64,000 nucleotides of DNA from Streptomyces sp. NRRL S-87 (lineage in GTDB: Bacteria; Actinomycetota; Actinomycetes; Streptomycetales; Streptomycetaceae). Positions within the stretch are counted from its first letter, which is position 1; each line of letters opens with the position of its first letter. The position numbers and the translations under genes are program-made. The notes under the pieces are model-generated. The model saw only the letters and a program-made list of their open reading frames with translations. It was not told the DNA's origin and did no database searches. Of the stretch, positions 41,668 through 50,723 are shown in pieces. The DNA is taken from assembly GCF_000719335.1 (NCBI RefSeq), contig NZ_JOGB01000024.1, positions 71,361 to 135,360 of the forward strand, in the 5' to 3' direction.

Positions 41668-43163
41668 CGGGCCGGCCCGGGCGGCCGGCCGTCGGGGCCG
41701 GCCCGGCAGGGCTCGACAGCGGGCTGCTGTCGCCCGTGCGGGCCGGGGCGCCGGTGGAAGCAGCCGTGGCGGACGAGGCCTGGGTGCAGGCCATGCTCGA
41801 TGCCGAGGCCGCCCTCGCCCGGGCCCAGGCCCGGCTCGGCACGCTGCCGCCGGCCGCCGCCGCGGCGGTCTCGGCGGCCGCGGACGCCGCCGCGTACGAC
41901 GTACGGGAGTTGGCGCTGGCCTCCCGGGAGACCGCCAACCCCGTCGTGGGGCTGGTCCGGGCCCTCGGGCGGCGGGTGGCGCGGGCGGACCCGGCCGCCG
42001 CCGAGTACGTGCACCGCGGCTCCACCAGCCAGGACATCCTCGACACCGGCGCCATGCTGGTGGCCCGGCGCGCGCTGGCCCTGATCCGGGCCGACCTGGC
42101 GCGGACCGCCGCCGCGCTCGCCCGGCTGGCCGTCCGGCACCGGGACACCCCGATGGCCGGGCGCACCCTCGCGCTGCACGCCGTACCCACGACGTTCGGG
42201 CTCAAGGCCGCCGGCTGGCGGGAGCTGGTCCTGCGGGCCGACCGCCGGCTCGCCGCGATCGGGACCGGGCTGCCGGTCTCCCTGGGCGGGGCGGCCGGGA
42301 CCCTGGCCGGGTACCTCGAGTTCGCGGCGCTGGACGGGGGACCGGGGGCGGACCCGACCGGCCCGGACGGCGGCCCCGGGGGCGGCGGCGACTACGCCGA
42401 GCGCCTCGTCGGGGCCTTCGCCGCCGAGACCGGGCTCGCGCCCCAGGGCCTGCCCTGGCACGCCCTGCGCGGCCCGGTCGCGGAGCTGGCCGGAGGGCTG
42501 GCCTTCACCGCCGGAGCGCTCGGGAAGCTGGCCGTCGACGTGCTGTCGCTGGCCCGGACCGAGGTCGGTGAGGTGGCCGAGCCCGGCCCGTCCGGCCGGG
42601 GCGGCTCGTCCGCGATGCCCCACAAGCGCAACCCGGTGCTGGCCACCCTGATCCGCAGCGCCGCGCTCCAGGTGCCCGCCCTCGCCGGCGCCCTGACGCA
42701 GAGTCTGCTCGCCGAGGACGAGCGGTCGGCCGGGTCCTGGCACGCCGAGTGGTCGCTGCTGCGCGACTGCCTGCGGCTCGCGGGCGGCGCGGCGTACACG
42801 GCCGTCGAGCTGGCCGAGGGGCTGGTGGTCCGGCCCGACCGGATGCGGGCCAACCTCGGTCTGACGGGCAGCCAGGTGGTCTCGGAGCGGATCGCCGCCG
42901 TGCTCGCCCCGCCGCTGGGCCGGGCGCGGGCCCGGCGGCTGCTCGCCGAGGCCTCCGCCGCGGCCGAGCGGGAGGGGGCCCCGCTGTACGCCGTCCTGGC
43001 CGCCCTGCCGGAGGTCATGGCACACCTCGACGAACGCCGGCTGGCCGCCCTGCTGGACCCCGCCGGGTACACCGGCGCCGCGGCCCGCCTGGTGGACCGG
43101 TCGCTGCGCGAGGACCCGGAGCCGCCCGGCGACCGCCCGGAGCCGCCAGGCCCGCTGCCCTGA
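41664..43163 (+). CDS. creD: CreD-like nitrosuccinate lyase (aspartase/fumarase superfamily)
   Basis: A 499-residue lyase. It shows the three superfamily regions: HRGSTSQDILDTGAM, TLALHAVPTTFGLK and the signature loop GRGGSSAMPHKRNPVLATLI with the catalytic Ser. CreD splits nitrosuccinate into fumarate and nitrous acid. By sequence alone it would be annotated adenylosuccinate or cycloisomerase-type lyase; coupling to the CreE-like gene makes nitrite release the best assignment. It carries an unusual Gly/Pro/Asp-rich insertion (about residues 217-240). Confidence 0.88.
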   Translation: MTGRPGRPAVGAGPAGLDSGLLSPVRAGAPVEAAVADEAWVQAMLDAEAALARAQARLGTLPPAAAAAVSAAADAAAYDVRELALASRETANPVVGLVRALGRRVARADPAAAEYVHRGSTSQDILDTGAMLVARRALALIRADLARTAAALARLAVRHRDTPMAGRTLALHAVPTTFGLKAAGWRELVLRADRRLAAIGTGLPVSLGGAAGTLAGYLEFAALDGGPGADPTGPDGGPGGGGDYAERLVGAFAAETGLAPQGLPWHALRGPVAELAGGLAFTAGALGKLAVDVLSLARTEVGEVAEPGPSGRGGSSAMPHKRNPVLATLIRSAALQVPALAGALTQSLLAEDERSAGSWHAEWSLLRDCLRLAGGAAYTAVELAEGLVVRPDRMRANLGLTGSQVVSERIAAVLAPPLGRARARRLLAEASAAAEREGAPLYAVLAALPEVMAHLDERRLAALLDPAGYTGAAARLVDRSLREDPEPPGDRPEPPGPLP

Positions 43164-43332
43164 CCCGCGCCCGCGCTGACGTACCCGCACGCGTACGCGT
43201 ACGCGTACCCGCACACGTCCCCGCACACGTCCCCGCACTCGTACTCGTACCGCACCCGTAGCGCCCCGTGGCCGCAGTCGGCCGCCGCAGCACTCGACGC
43301 ACCCGACCCCGCACCCCTCCAGGAGCTGCCGT
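43164..43332. repeat. Intergenic simple-repeat tract before metK
   Basis: The 169-bp gap contains ACGCGTACGCGTACGCGTAC-type alternating repeats (about 43188-43212), two copies of CACACGTCCCCG (about 43211-43236) and CGTACTCGTAC. I see no SAM-riboswitch-like fold. GGAGCTGCC precedes metK. Confidence 0.6.
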
Positions 43333-44541
<1,209 letters not shown>

Positions 44542-44682
44542 CCCGTACACGGACACCCGACCCGACCCGACCCGTCCTGAGCCGGGCCGAACCGGGTCCG
44601 GGCCCGGTGCCCGCCCGAGCCCCGCCGCCCCCGGGACACGCGTTCCGAGATCCGAGATACAAGATCCGAGGAGAGACCGACC

Positions 44683-45669
44683 GTGCGCATCGCCATCACC
44701 GGCTCCATCGCCGTCGACCACCTGATGGTCTACCCGGGGCGGTTCGCGGACCAGCTCATCCCCGACCGGCTCGACCGCGTCTCGCTGTCCTTCCTGGCCG
44801 ACCGGCTGGAGGTCCGGCGCGGCGGCGTGGCCGCGAACATCGCGCTGGGCCTCGGCCGACTCGGCGTACGGCCGCTGCTGGCCGGCGCGGTGGGGACGGA
44901 CTTCGACGAGTACCGGAGCTGGCTGCACGCCCACCATGTCGACACCGGCCTGGTCCTGGTCAGCGACACCCTGCACACCGCCCGTTTCGTGTGCACGACC
45001 GACGCCGACCAGAACCAGATCGCCACCTTCTACGCCGGCGCCATGGCCGCGGCCCGGGAGATCACCCTCGCCCCGGCCCTGGCCGATCCGGAGGGCCTCG
45101 ACCTGGTGGTGGTCGCCCCCAACGACCCGGCCGCGATGCGCCGGCACACCCAGGAGTGCCGCAAGCTGGGCATCCCGTTCGCCGCCGACCCCTCCCAGCA
45201 GCTGGCCCGGCTGTCGGGCGAGGAGGCGCGGGACCTCGTGGACGGTGCGCGCTGGCTGTTCACCAACGAGTACGAGGCCGCCCTGCTCCGGCAGCTCACC
45301 GGCTGGAGCGAGGCGGAGGTCCTGGACCGGGTCGGCAGCTGGGTGACCACGCTGGGCGCGGACGGGGCGCGCATCGCGCGGGCCGGCGCCACCGCGCAGC
45401 TGGTCCCGGCCGTGCCGACGGCGGACATCGCCGACCCGACGGGGGCCGGGGACGCGTTCCGCTCGGGCTTCCTCGCCGGGCTGGCGTGGGGCTGGGCGCC
45501 GGAGCGGGCGGCCCAACTGGGGTGCGCGATCGCCACGGTGGTGCTGGAGTCGGTGGGCACCCAGGAGTACAAGCTGTCGGCGGCGGACCTGCTGCTGCGG
45601 GTCGAGGGGGCCTACGGCCCGGGCGTGGCCCGGGACATGGAGGCCCGGCTGCGCGGGTCGGCCGTATGA
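44683..45669 (+). CDS. adoK: Adenosine kinase (PfkB family, actinobacterial type)
   Basis: A 328-residue PfkB kinase strongly resembling mycobacterial adenosine kinase: the N terminus [23 protein letters not shown], the [15 protein letters not shown] motif, [22 protein letters not shown] and the anion-hole signature [13 protein letters not shown]. It removes adenosine formed from S-adenosylhomocysteine and so favours methylation turnover. Position between metK and metF supports this. GTG start has GAGGAGAG ahead; the short GATCCGAG direct repeat lies in the 141-bp gap. Confidence 0.92.
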   Translation: MRIAITGSIAVDHLMVYPGRFADQLIPDRLDRVSLSFLADRLEVRRGGVAANIALGLGRLGVRPLLAGAVGTDFDEYRSWLHAHHVDTGLVLVSDTLHTARFVCTTDADQNQIATFYAGAMAAAREITLAPALADPEGLDLVVVAPNDPAAMRRHTQECRKLGIPFAADPSQQLARLSGEEARDLVDGARWLFTNEYEAALLRQLTGWSEAEVLDRVGSWVTTLGADGARIARAGATAQLVPAVPTADIADPTGAGDAFRSGFLAGLAWGWAPERAAQLGCAIATVVLESVGTQEYKLSAADLLLRVEGAYGPGVARDMEARLRGSAV

Positions 45670-46679
45670 GCACCGCGTCCGCCCCGACCGCGGCGGCGCA
45701 CGCGCGGCGCGGGCCCGTACCCGCGCGGGACCCCGCACCGCTGCCGTCGGGCCGGGCACCGCTGCCGGGCCTGCGCGAGGCCCTCGCCCAGGACGGACCC
45801 GTCTTCTCCTTCGAGTTCTTCCCACCGAGGACGGCGGCCGGGGAGGCCACGCTGTGGAACGCCGTCCGCCGCGTGGAGGCGGTCGGGCCCGCCTTCGTCT
45901 CGGTGACGTACGGGGCCGGCGGCTCCTCCCGGGACCGGACCGTCGAGGTCACCAAGCGGATCGCGACGGAGACCACCCTCCGCCCCGTCGCCCACCTGAC
46001 GGCGGTCGGGCACTCGGTGGCCGAGCTGCGGCACATCATCGGCCAGTACGCCGACGCCGGCGTGCGCGACGTCCTCGTCCTGCGCGGGGACCCGCCGGGG
46101 GACCCGAAGGGCCCCTGGGTCCCCCACCCGCACGGCCTCACGCACGCGCACGAACTGGTCTCCCTGGTCCGCCGGCTGGGCGACTTCAGCGTCGGGGTGG
46201 CCGCCTTCCCCGAACGGCACCCGCGCTCGCCGGACTGGGACAGCGACATCCGCCACTTCACGGCGAAGTGCCGGGCGGGCGCCGACTACGCGATCACCCA
46301 GATGTTCTTCCACGTGGAGGACTACCTCCGCCTCCGCGACCGGCTGGCGGCCGCCGGCTGCCACACCCCGATCATCCCCGAGATCATGCCGGCCACCGAC
46401 TTCCGCCAGATCCGGCGCTTCGCCGAGCTCAGCGACGCCCGCTTCCCCACGGCCCTCGCCCGCCACCTGGAGGCGGCCCAGGGCGACCCCCGTGCCGGCC
46501 ACGCGATCGGCGTCGAGTACGCCACCGCCATGGCGCGGCGGCTGCTCGACGAGGGGGCTCCGGGCCTGCACTACATCACCCTCAACCGGTCCACGGCGAC
46601 CCTCGAGATCCACGAGGCCGTCCGGCCCGCCCCCGTACGCCGCCGGGCGGGGCCGCCGGCCGCCGGCCGGCGTTCGTGA
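45666..46679 (+). CDS. metF: 5,10-methylenetetrahydrofolate reductase
   Basis: A 337-residue MetF with a 40-residue Ala/Pro/Arg-rich leader. Family segments: [58 protein letters not shown] and the C-terminal [13 protein letters not shown]. It makes 5-methyl-tetrahydrofolate for homocysteine remethylation. ATG overlaps the adoK stop (ATGA). With metK and adoK it forms a SAM-supply set; sahH and methionine synthase are not in the window. Confidence 0.95.
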   Translation: MSTASAPTAAAHARRGPVPARDPAPLPSGRAPLPGLREALAQDGPVFSFEFFPPRTAAGEATLWNAVRRVEAVGPAFVSVTYGAGGSSRDRTVEVTKRIATETTLRPVAHLTAVGHSVAELRHIIGQYADAGVRDVLVLRGDPPGDPKGPWVPHPHGLTHAHELVSLVRRLGDFSVGVAAFPERHPRSPDWDSDIRHFTAKCRAGADYAITQMFFHVEDYLRLRDRLAAAGCHTPIIPEIMPATDFRQIRRFAELSDARFPTALARHLEAAQGDPRAGHAIGVEYATAMARRLLDEGAPGLHYITLNRSTATLEIHEAVRPAPVRRRAGPPAAGRRS

Positions 46680-46683
46680 CGTC

Positions 46684-46723
46684 GCGCCCCTGCGGGCCCG
46701 CTCCGGCGGGCCCGCAGGGGCGC
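46684..46723. terminator. Bidirectional terminator between metF and ogt2
   Basis: A perfect 18-bp stem (46684-46701 with 46706-46723) and a TCCG loop lie five bases after the metF stop. The following 180 bp to the ogt2 stop are G-rich with repeated CGGCGGTCCGTT boxes and no gene. Confidence 0.9.
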
Positions 46724-46904
46724 ACCGGCCGTGGCGGGTCCGGCGGTTGGTTGCCCGGCGGTCCGTTCGCTCGGCGGTGCGGTCGCGCGGCGGTCCGTTG
46801 CCCGACTGCTCGGTGGCCGGGCAGTCGGGCGTCCGGCGGTTCGGCCGGAGGGACGCCGGGCCGCGGGGGCGGGAGGTCCGGCGTCCCGGTCTTCGGGGCG
46901 GCGG

Positions 46905-47444
46905 TCAGGCCGCGGGGTGTTCGAGCGCGAGGAGGCGGCGCTTGGCGTCGAGACCGCCCGCGTAGCCGGCGAGGGAGCCGTCCGACGCGAGGATGCGGTG
47001 GCAGGGCAGCACCACGCAGAGCGGGTTGGCGCCCAGGGCCGTGCCCACGGCGCGCGAGGCGCGGGGGCGGGACAGCGCCTCCGCCAGTTCCTTGTAGGTC
47101 GACGTGCGGCCGTAGGGCACGAAGCCGTCGAGGGCGAGCACGGTCTCGCGGCTGAAGGGCGTGGCGAGCGCCAGGTCCAGCGGCAGGGTGAACGCACGGC
47201 GGGTGCCGGCGAGGTACTCGTCGAGTTCGGTGCGGGCCCGGGCGAAGAGGACCAGGTGGCGCTCGCCGGCCGCGGGGGCCTCGGCCAGGCCGGCGCGCCG
47301 GATGCGGGCCCGTACGGTCGCCTCGTCCTGGAAGCCGCAGTACACCAGCGCGTCCTCGGTCACGCCGAGGAGCAGGTCGCCGAGCGCGCTCGGGTGGGTG
47401 GTCAGCGCGACGGCGGCAGGTCGGGCGGGGCGGGTGCCGGTCAT
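46905..47444 (-). CDS. ogt: Methylated-DNA--protein-cysteine methyltransferase, second copy
   Basis: A 179-residue Ogt with FSRETVLALDGFVPYGRTSTYKELAEAL (helix-turn-helix) and the active-site VLPCHRILASDGSLAGYAGGLDAKRRLL. It is distinct from the copy at 3285 and is the last gene of the five-gene minus-strand unit, 35 bp after the Ogt-Ada gene. In the RETV segment the common 'FQ' is changed to 'FSRET', within family variation. It probably repairs O6-alkylguanine under control of the upstream regulators. Confidence 0.94.
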   Translation of the reverse strand: MTGTRPARPAAVALTTHPSALGDLLLGVTEDALVYCGFQDEATVRARIRRAGLAEAPAAGERHLVLFARARTELDEYLAGTRRAFTLPLDLALATPFSRETVLALDGFVPYGRTSTYKELAEALSRPRASRAVGTALGANPLCVVLPCHRILASDGSLAGYAGGLDAKRRLLALEHPAA

Positions 47445-47479
47445 GGGCGGTGGGGCTCCTCGGACGGGTGGGTCGGACG

Positions 47480-48541
47480 TCAGACCGCTACCGGGCGGCA
47501 GCTCTTGCAGGCGCGGTAGCCGGCCCGGTGGGCCTCGCCCGCGCTCGCGAACGGTACGCGGTGCGGGGGCGTGATGCGCCGGGCGTGCGCGCAGGTGGGG
47601 TGGCAGTAGATGTGCGTGGTGTCGCTGCCGAGGAAGACGGCGCCGCTGCGCGACCACTGGCGCACCTCGGCCATGTCGATGCCCTCGGCCCGGCGCAGCG
47701 CCTCCCCGGCGGCCGGCAGGTAGCCGGCGTCGCAGGGCGCGCCGTTGTCGTAGGTGACGCGGTGGCAGGGGACCAGGACCGGGAGGGGGTTGGACGCCAG
47801 GATGGCGGCCAGCCGCTCCGTGAGGTCGGCCGCCTCCCGCGTCCGGGTGCCGTCCTCGGTTCCGGGGCCGGAACCGTCCGCGGCTGCGGGGCCGGTGCCG
47901 TCCGCGGCTCCGCTCGCGGCTCCGGTCGCGGCGCCGCTGGTGGCTCCGCCGGTGGCACCGGTCGTGGCCGCGGTCCCGGTCCCGGGGGCCGGGCCGGTCG
48001 CACGTGCCGGGCCGGTCGCGGACGCCGTTCCGGGTCCGGCCGGCAGACCCGTACCCGCCTCGTGGGCGATCCAGGACATCGGGCGCAGCTGGCCGGGCGG
48101 GATCGTGCGTACGGCCGCCAGCACGCGGGTGGCCGGCGCCCCGGCCGGCCCGAGGTCCAGCGGCAGGGCGCGGGCGCGCGCCGTGCGCAAGGCGGTGGCC
48201 AGCCCGGGGAACGCCTTGCGCGCCGGGATCGCGGAACGCCCGGTGCGGGCCCGGTGCAGTTCCTCGAACCCCTCGGCGGTCAGCCCCGCGCCGCCCAGGG
48301 CGGACCCGGTGATCCGCTCCGGGGTGAAGGCCACGAACAGCGCGCCCGCGGGCGTGTCCAGCGAGACGTACGTGTCGTAGCGGTCCCGTGGGACGCCCAC
48401 CCTCTGGAGGATGCGCAGCGCGAAGTCCACCGGGGCCGGCGGCATGTCCTCGGCCCCGGCTCCGGGCAGCGGCTCGTGAGGGGTCGCGTCCTCGTGCGCG
48501 TCCCCGTGCCGAGCCCCCCACGGGGCCTCGTGTCCGCTCAC
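47480..48541 (-). CDS. Reverse-order fusion: Ogt-like domain followed by Ada zinc domain
   Basis: A 353-residue protein. Residues about 40-150 and 225-270 form an Ogt-type methyltransferase (VLAAVRTIPPGQLRPMSWIAHEAG, LVPCHRVTYDNG), interrupted by an insertion of about 70 residues of Gly/Ala/Thr-rich sequence. The C-terminal 70 residues form an Ada zinc domain with all four Cys (HIYCHPTC and CKSC). This is the opposite order to E. coli Ada, and no AraC domain is present. GTG overlaps the ECF sigma stop (GTGA), so it may act as an alkylation sensor for that sigma factor. That role is inference. Confidence 0.85.
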   Translation of the reverse strand: MSGHEAPWGARHGDAHEDATPHEPLPGAGAEDMPPAPVDFALRILQRVGVPRDRYDTYVSLDTPAGALFVAFTPERITGSALGGAGLTAEGFEELHRARTGRSAIPARKAFPGLATALRTARARALPLDLGPAGAPATRVLAAVRTIPPGQLRPMSWIAHEAGTGLPAGPGTASATGPARATGPAPGTGTAATTGATGGATSGAATGAASGAADGTGPAAADGSGPGTEDGTRTREAADLTERLAAILASNPLPVLVPCHRVTYDNGAPCDAGYLPAAGEALRRAEGIDMAEVRQWSRSGAVFLGSDTTHIYCHPTCAHARRITPPHRVPFASAGEAHRAGYRACKSCRPVAV

Positions 48542-49122
48542 GTCCTCACCTCCCTCAGCTCCTCGTCCGGCGCCAACAGCCGCCGCAGGTCCCCCATCGC
48601 GCGCGAGACCTGTGCCTTGGCGGTGCCGACCGGACAGCCCTGCACCTGCGCCACCTCGGCGTAGCTCATGCCGACCACGTGCCGTAAGACCACCGGTATC
48701 CGGTAGTACTCCGGCAGCTCCGACAGCGCCGCGACCAGGCGGCCGCGGTCGTCGGCGTTCAGTGCCCGCTCGGCGGGCCCCGGCCGGTGGTCGGACCACG
48801 TGTCCTGGGCGTCGTCGACCCGCATGACCGACACCGGGCGGCGCACGCTGCTGCGCACATGATTACGCCACACGTTCGCCGCGATCGTCATCAGCCAGGC
48901 GCGCGGGCTCAGCTGCCTGCGGCGCTCGGGCGAGTACGACTGCAGCGCCGTGTAGGCGCGCAGGAACGTGTCCTGCCCCAGGTCGTCCGCCTCCGCGGGC
49001 GACCCGGACACGCGCAGCAGGAACGCGTGCACCCCCCTGGCGTGGATGCGGACGAGCTCCGTGAAGCCGTCGTCCAGATCCGCCGCCAGCAGGTCTGTCA
49101 GCTGCTCGGCCACCTTGTCCAT
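48538..49122 (-). CDS. ECF-type RNA polymerase sigma factor
   Basis: A 194-residue sigma-70 family protein with region 2 (HARGVHAFLLRVSGSPAEADDLGQDTFLRAYTAL, AWLMTIAANVWRNHVRS) and region 4 (LSELPEYYRIPVVLRHVVGMSYAEVAQVQGCPVGTAKAQVSRAM). No anti-sigma gene is adjacent; the next, overlapping gene encodes an Ogt-Ada protein instead. Its ATG shares one base with the SARP stop. Alkylation-dependent control of its own operon is an attractive hypothesis. Confidence 0.92.
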   Translation of the reverse strand: MDKVAEQLTDLLAADLDDGFTELVRIHARGVHAFLLRVSGSPAEADDLGQDTFLRAYTALQSYSPERRRQLSPRAWLMTIAANVWRNHVRSSVRRPVSVMRVDDAQDTWSDHRPGPAERALNADDRGRLVAALSELPEYYRIPVVLRHVVGMSYAEVAQVQGCPVGTAKAQVSRAMGDLRRLLAPDEELREVRT

Positions 49123-49958
49123 CACTGGAGAAACACCGCCCTCGGGGAAAGGGTTGCTGGGGGTGCGCTGAGCACGGGGTCGTCGGCGTCGATGGCCTCG
49201 TACAGCCGGCGCAGCCGGGGTACGGGCTGGATGCCGAAGGAGTCGCCGAGGCGGCTGTGCAGCCGCCGGAACACGCCCAGGGCCTCGTCGCGCCGGTCGG
49301 AGCGGTGGAGGGCGAGCATGTACTGGGCGTGGATGTTCTCGTGGGTGGGGTGTGCGGCGGCCAGGGTCCGCAGCTCGTCGAGGAGCTCGCGGTGGCGGCC
49401 CAGGCGCAGGTCGGCCTCGACCCGCCACTGGAGGACGCTGGTACGCGCCTCCTCCAGCTCGACGATGTGCGGGGAGCTGAGCGCACCTGACGTCACGTCG
49501 GCCAGCACGGGCCCGCGCCAGACGGCGAGGGCGTCGGCGAACAGCCGGGTCGCGCGCTCCGGTGCGCCGGCGGCGGAGGCCTCGCGGCCGCGGGCGGCCA
49601 GGGCCTCGAAGCGCAGCCGGTCGCTGGCCCGGGGGTCGAGGGCGAACTGGTAGCCCTGATTGCGGGTGACGAGGGTGCGGCTGTGGTCGGCGGGCGGGCT
49701 GCGCAGGATCTGGCGTATGTAGAGGACGTAGGTCTGGAGGGTGGACATCGCGGTCTTGGGCGGGTGCGATCCCCATAACTCGGTGATGCAGTCGCTGGCC
49801 CGGACCGCGCGGTTGGCGTTGAGCAGGAGGAACGCGAGCAGTTGGCGGGGCTTGGGGGCGCTGGGGGTCCGGTTCTCGCCGTCGACGACGAGGGACAGCG
49901 GGCCCAGGACGCCGGCCCGGACCGAGCCGCCGGCGCCGGGCGGGGCGGGCGCGCTCAT
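49122..49958 (-). CDS. SARP-family transcriptional activator, second copy
   Basis: A 278-residue SARP: LGPLSLVVDGENRTPSAPKPRQLLAFLLLNANRAVRASDCITELWGSHPPKTAMSTLQTYVLYIRQIL (winged helix) and a BTAD domain (FEALAARGREASAAG..., QYMLALHRSDRRDEALGVFRRLHSRLGDSFGI). It is overlapped at both ends, by ATGA with the TetR stop and by one base with the ECF start. It is similar in layout to the SARP at 33543 but clearly diverged. It probably activates part of the biosynthetic genes in response to the butyrolactone cascade. Confidence 0.92.
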   Translation of the reverse strand: MSAPAPPGAGGSVRAGVLGPLSLVVDGENRTPSAPKPRQLLAFLLLNANRAVRASDCITELWGSHPPKTAMSTLQTYVLYIRQILRSPPADHSRTLVTRNQGYQFALDPRASDRLRFEALAARGREASAAGAPERATRLFADALAVWRGPVLADVTSGALSSPHIVELEEARTSVLQWRVEADLRLGRHRELLDELRTLAAAHPTHENIHAQYMLALHRSDRRDEALGVFRRLHSRLGDSFGIQPVPRLRRLYEAIDADDPVLSAPPATLSPRAVFLQ

Positions 49959-50593
49959 ACGAGGTCCTGTTCGTACTCGCTGATGCTCTTGACGATGATC
50001 CCGCGGAGCACCACCCGCCAGATCTGGGCGAGCTGGACCACCGGGCTCGCCGCGGAGTCGCCGGCCAGGGACTCCGCGCCGCCGCGCAGGGCCAGTTCGT
50101 CGCGCAGTTGCAGTTCGGCGCCTGCCACGAGGTGGGCGGCGAGGGCCGCCAGGGCGTCGGGGTCGCTGCCGGGGCGCAGGCCGCACTCCTCCTGGGCGCG
50201 GCGGAACAGGTCGCGCAGGACGGGCAGCCATTCGGAGGCCCACGTGGAGCGGGAGCACTCGCGTGCCAGCCGGGCCGCCGCGCGGACCTCGACGTTCTCC
50301 TCGAGCAACCGGGCGAGGGTCACCGTGAGGGCGACGCCGGTGGCGAGGGCCGGTCGGTGTTTGGCGACCACGTCGGCGATCGCGTCGCGCACCTGCTCGC
50401 GGCCCTGCTGCTGCACGGCCTCGGCGAGGGCGCGTTTGGTCGGGAAGTGGAAGGTCAGCGCCCCCATGGAGATGCCGGCGAGTTGGTTGATCTGCGTCAG
50501 GGTCGTGCCCTCGTAGCCGGAGCGGTCGAACTCGGTCGAGGCCGCCTGGACGAGGAGTGAGCGGGTGCGCATGGCTCTCTGCTGCCGTGCCAT
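49955..50593 (-). CDS. ScbR-like TetR regulator (butyrolactone receptor or pseudo-receptor)
   Basis: A 212-residue regulator whose N terminus (RAMRTRSLLVQAASTEFDRSGYEGTTLTQINQLAGISMGALTFHFPTKRALAEAVQQQG) is typical of ScbR/ArpA-type receptors. The ligand domain keeps WASEWLPVLRDLF-type Trp. A receptor-type TetR at 55342 lies next to afsA, so this one may be the pseudo-receptor. A 20-bp palindrome lies 60 bp upstream and is shared with the divergent IS701-like gene. ATG at 50593 has GGAGAAG ahead. It is the first gene of the coupled five-gene unit. Confidence 0.88.
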   Translation of the reverse strand: MARQQRAMRTRSLLVQAASTEFDRSGYEGTTLTQINQLAGISMGALTFHFPTKRALAEAVQQQGREQVRDAIADVVAKHRPALATGVALTVTLARLLEENVEVRAAARLARECSRSTWASEWLPVLRDLFRRAQEECGLRPGSDPDALAALAAHLVAGAELQLRDELALRGGAESLAGDSAASPVVQLAQIWRVVLRGIIVKSISEYEQDLV

Positions 50594-50652
50594 GGACTCT
50601 TCTCCGTGTCGTCGGGATCCGTCGGGCCCGGGGGCCTCGCGCCATCCTAGAA

Positions 50653-50672
50653 CATAGAGAACGTTCGCTATG
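50653..50672. promoter_or_regulatory. Butyrolactone-receptor (ARE-like) operator
   Basis: CATAGAGAACGTTCGCTATG is an 18-of-20 palindrome with a GAACGTTC core, placed between the divergent ScbR-like TetR and IS701-like genes. It matches 15 of 20 bases of the site at 55300-55319 ahead of the second receptor gene, including ACGTTCGCT. Confidence 0.75.
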
Positions 50673-50723
50673 CTTTTTTGTGTCAACCGTCTGACTGATG
50701 ACGCGCGCACAGGGGGAACGCCC

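Noticed and set aside
41664..43163. Purine-pathway adenylosuccinate lyase
   Set aside because: Although superfamily motifs fit, it is coupled to a CreE-like N-oxygenase gene, and no purine genes are nearby. A CreD-type role is more consistent.
43164..43332. SAM riboswitch ahead of metK
   Set aside because: The gap is simple repeat sequence; no conserved SAM-I, SAM-II or SAM-IV core could be traced, and metK appears to be driven from upstream.
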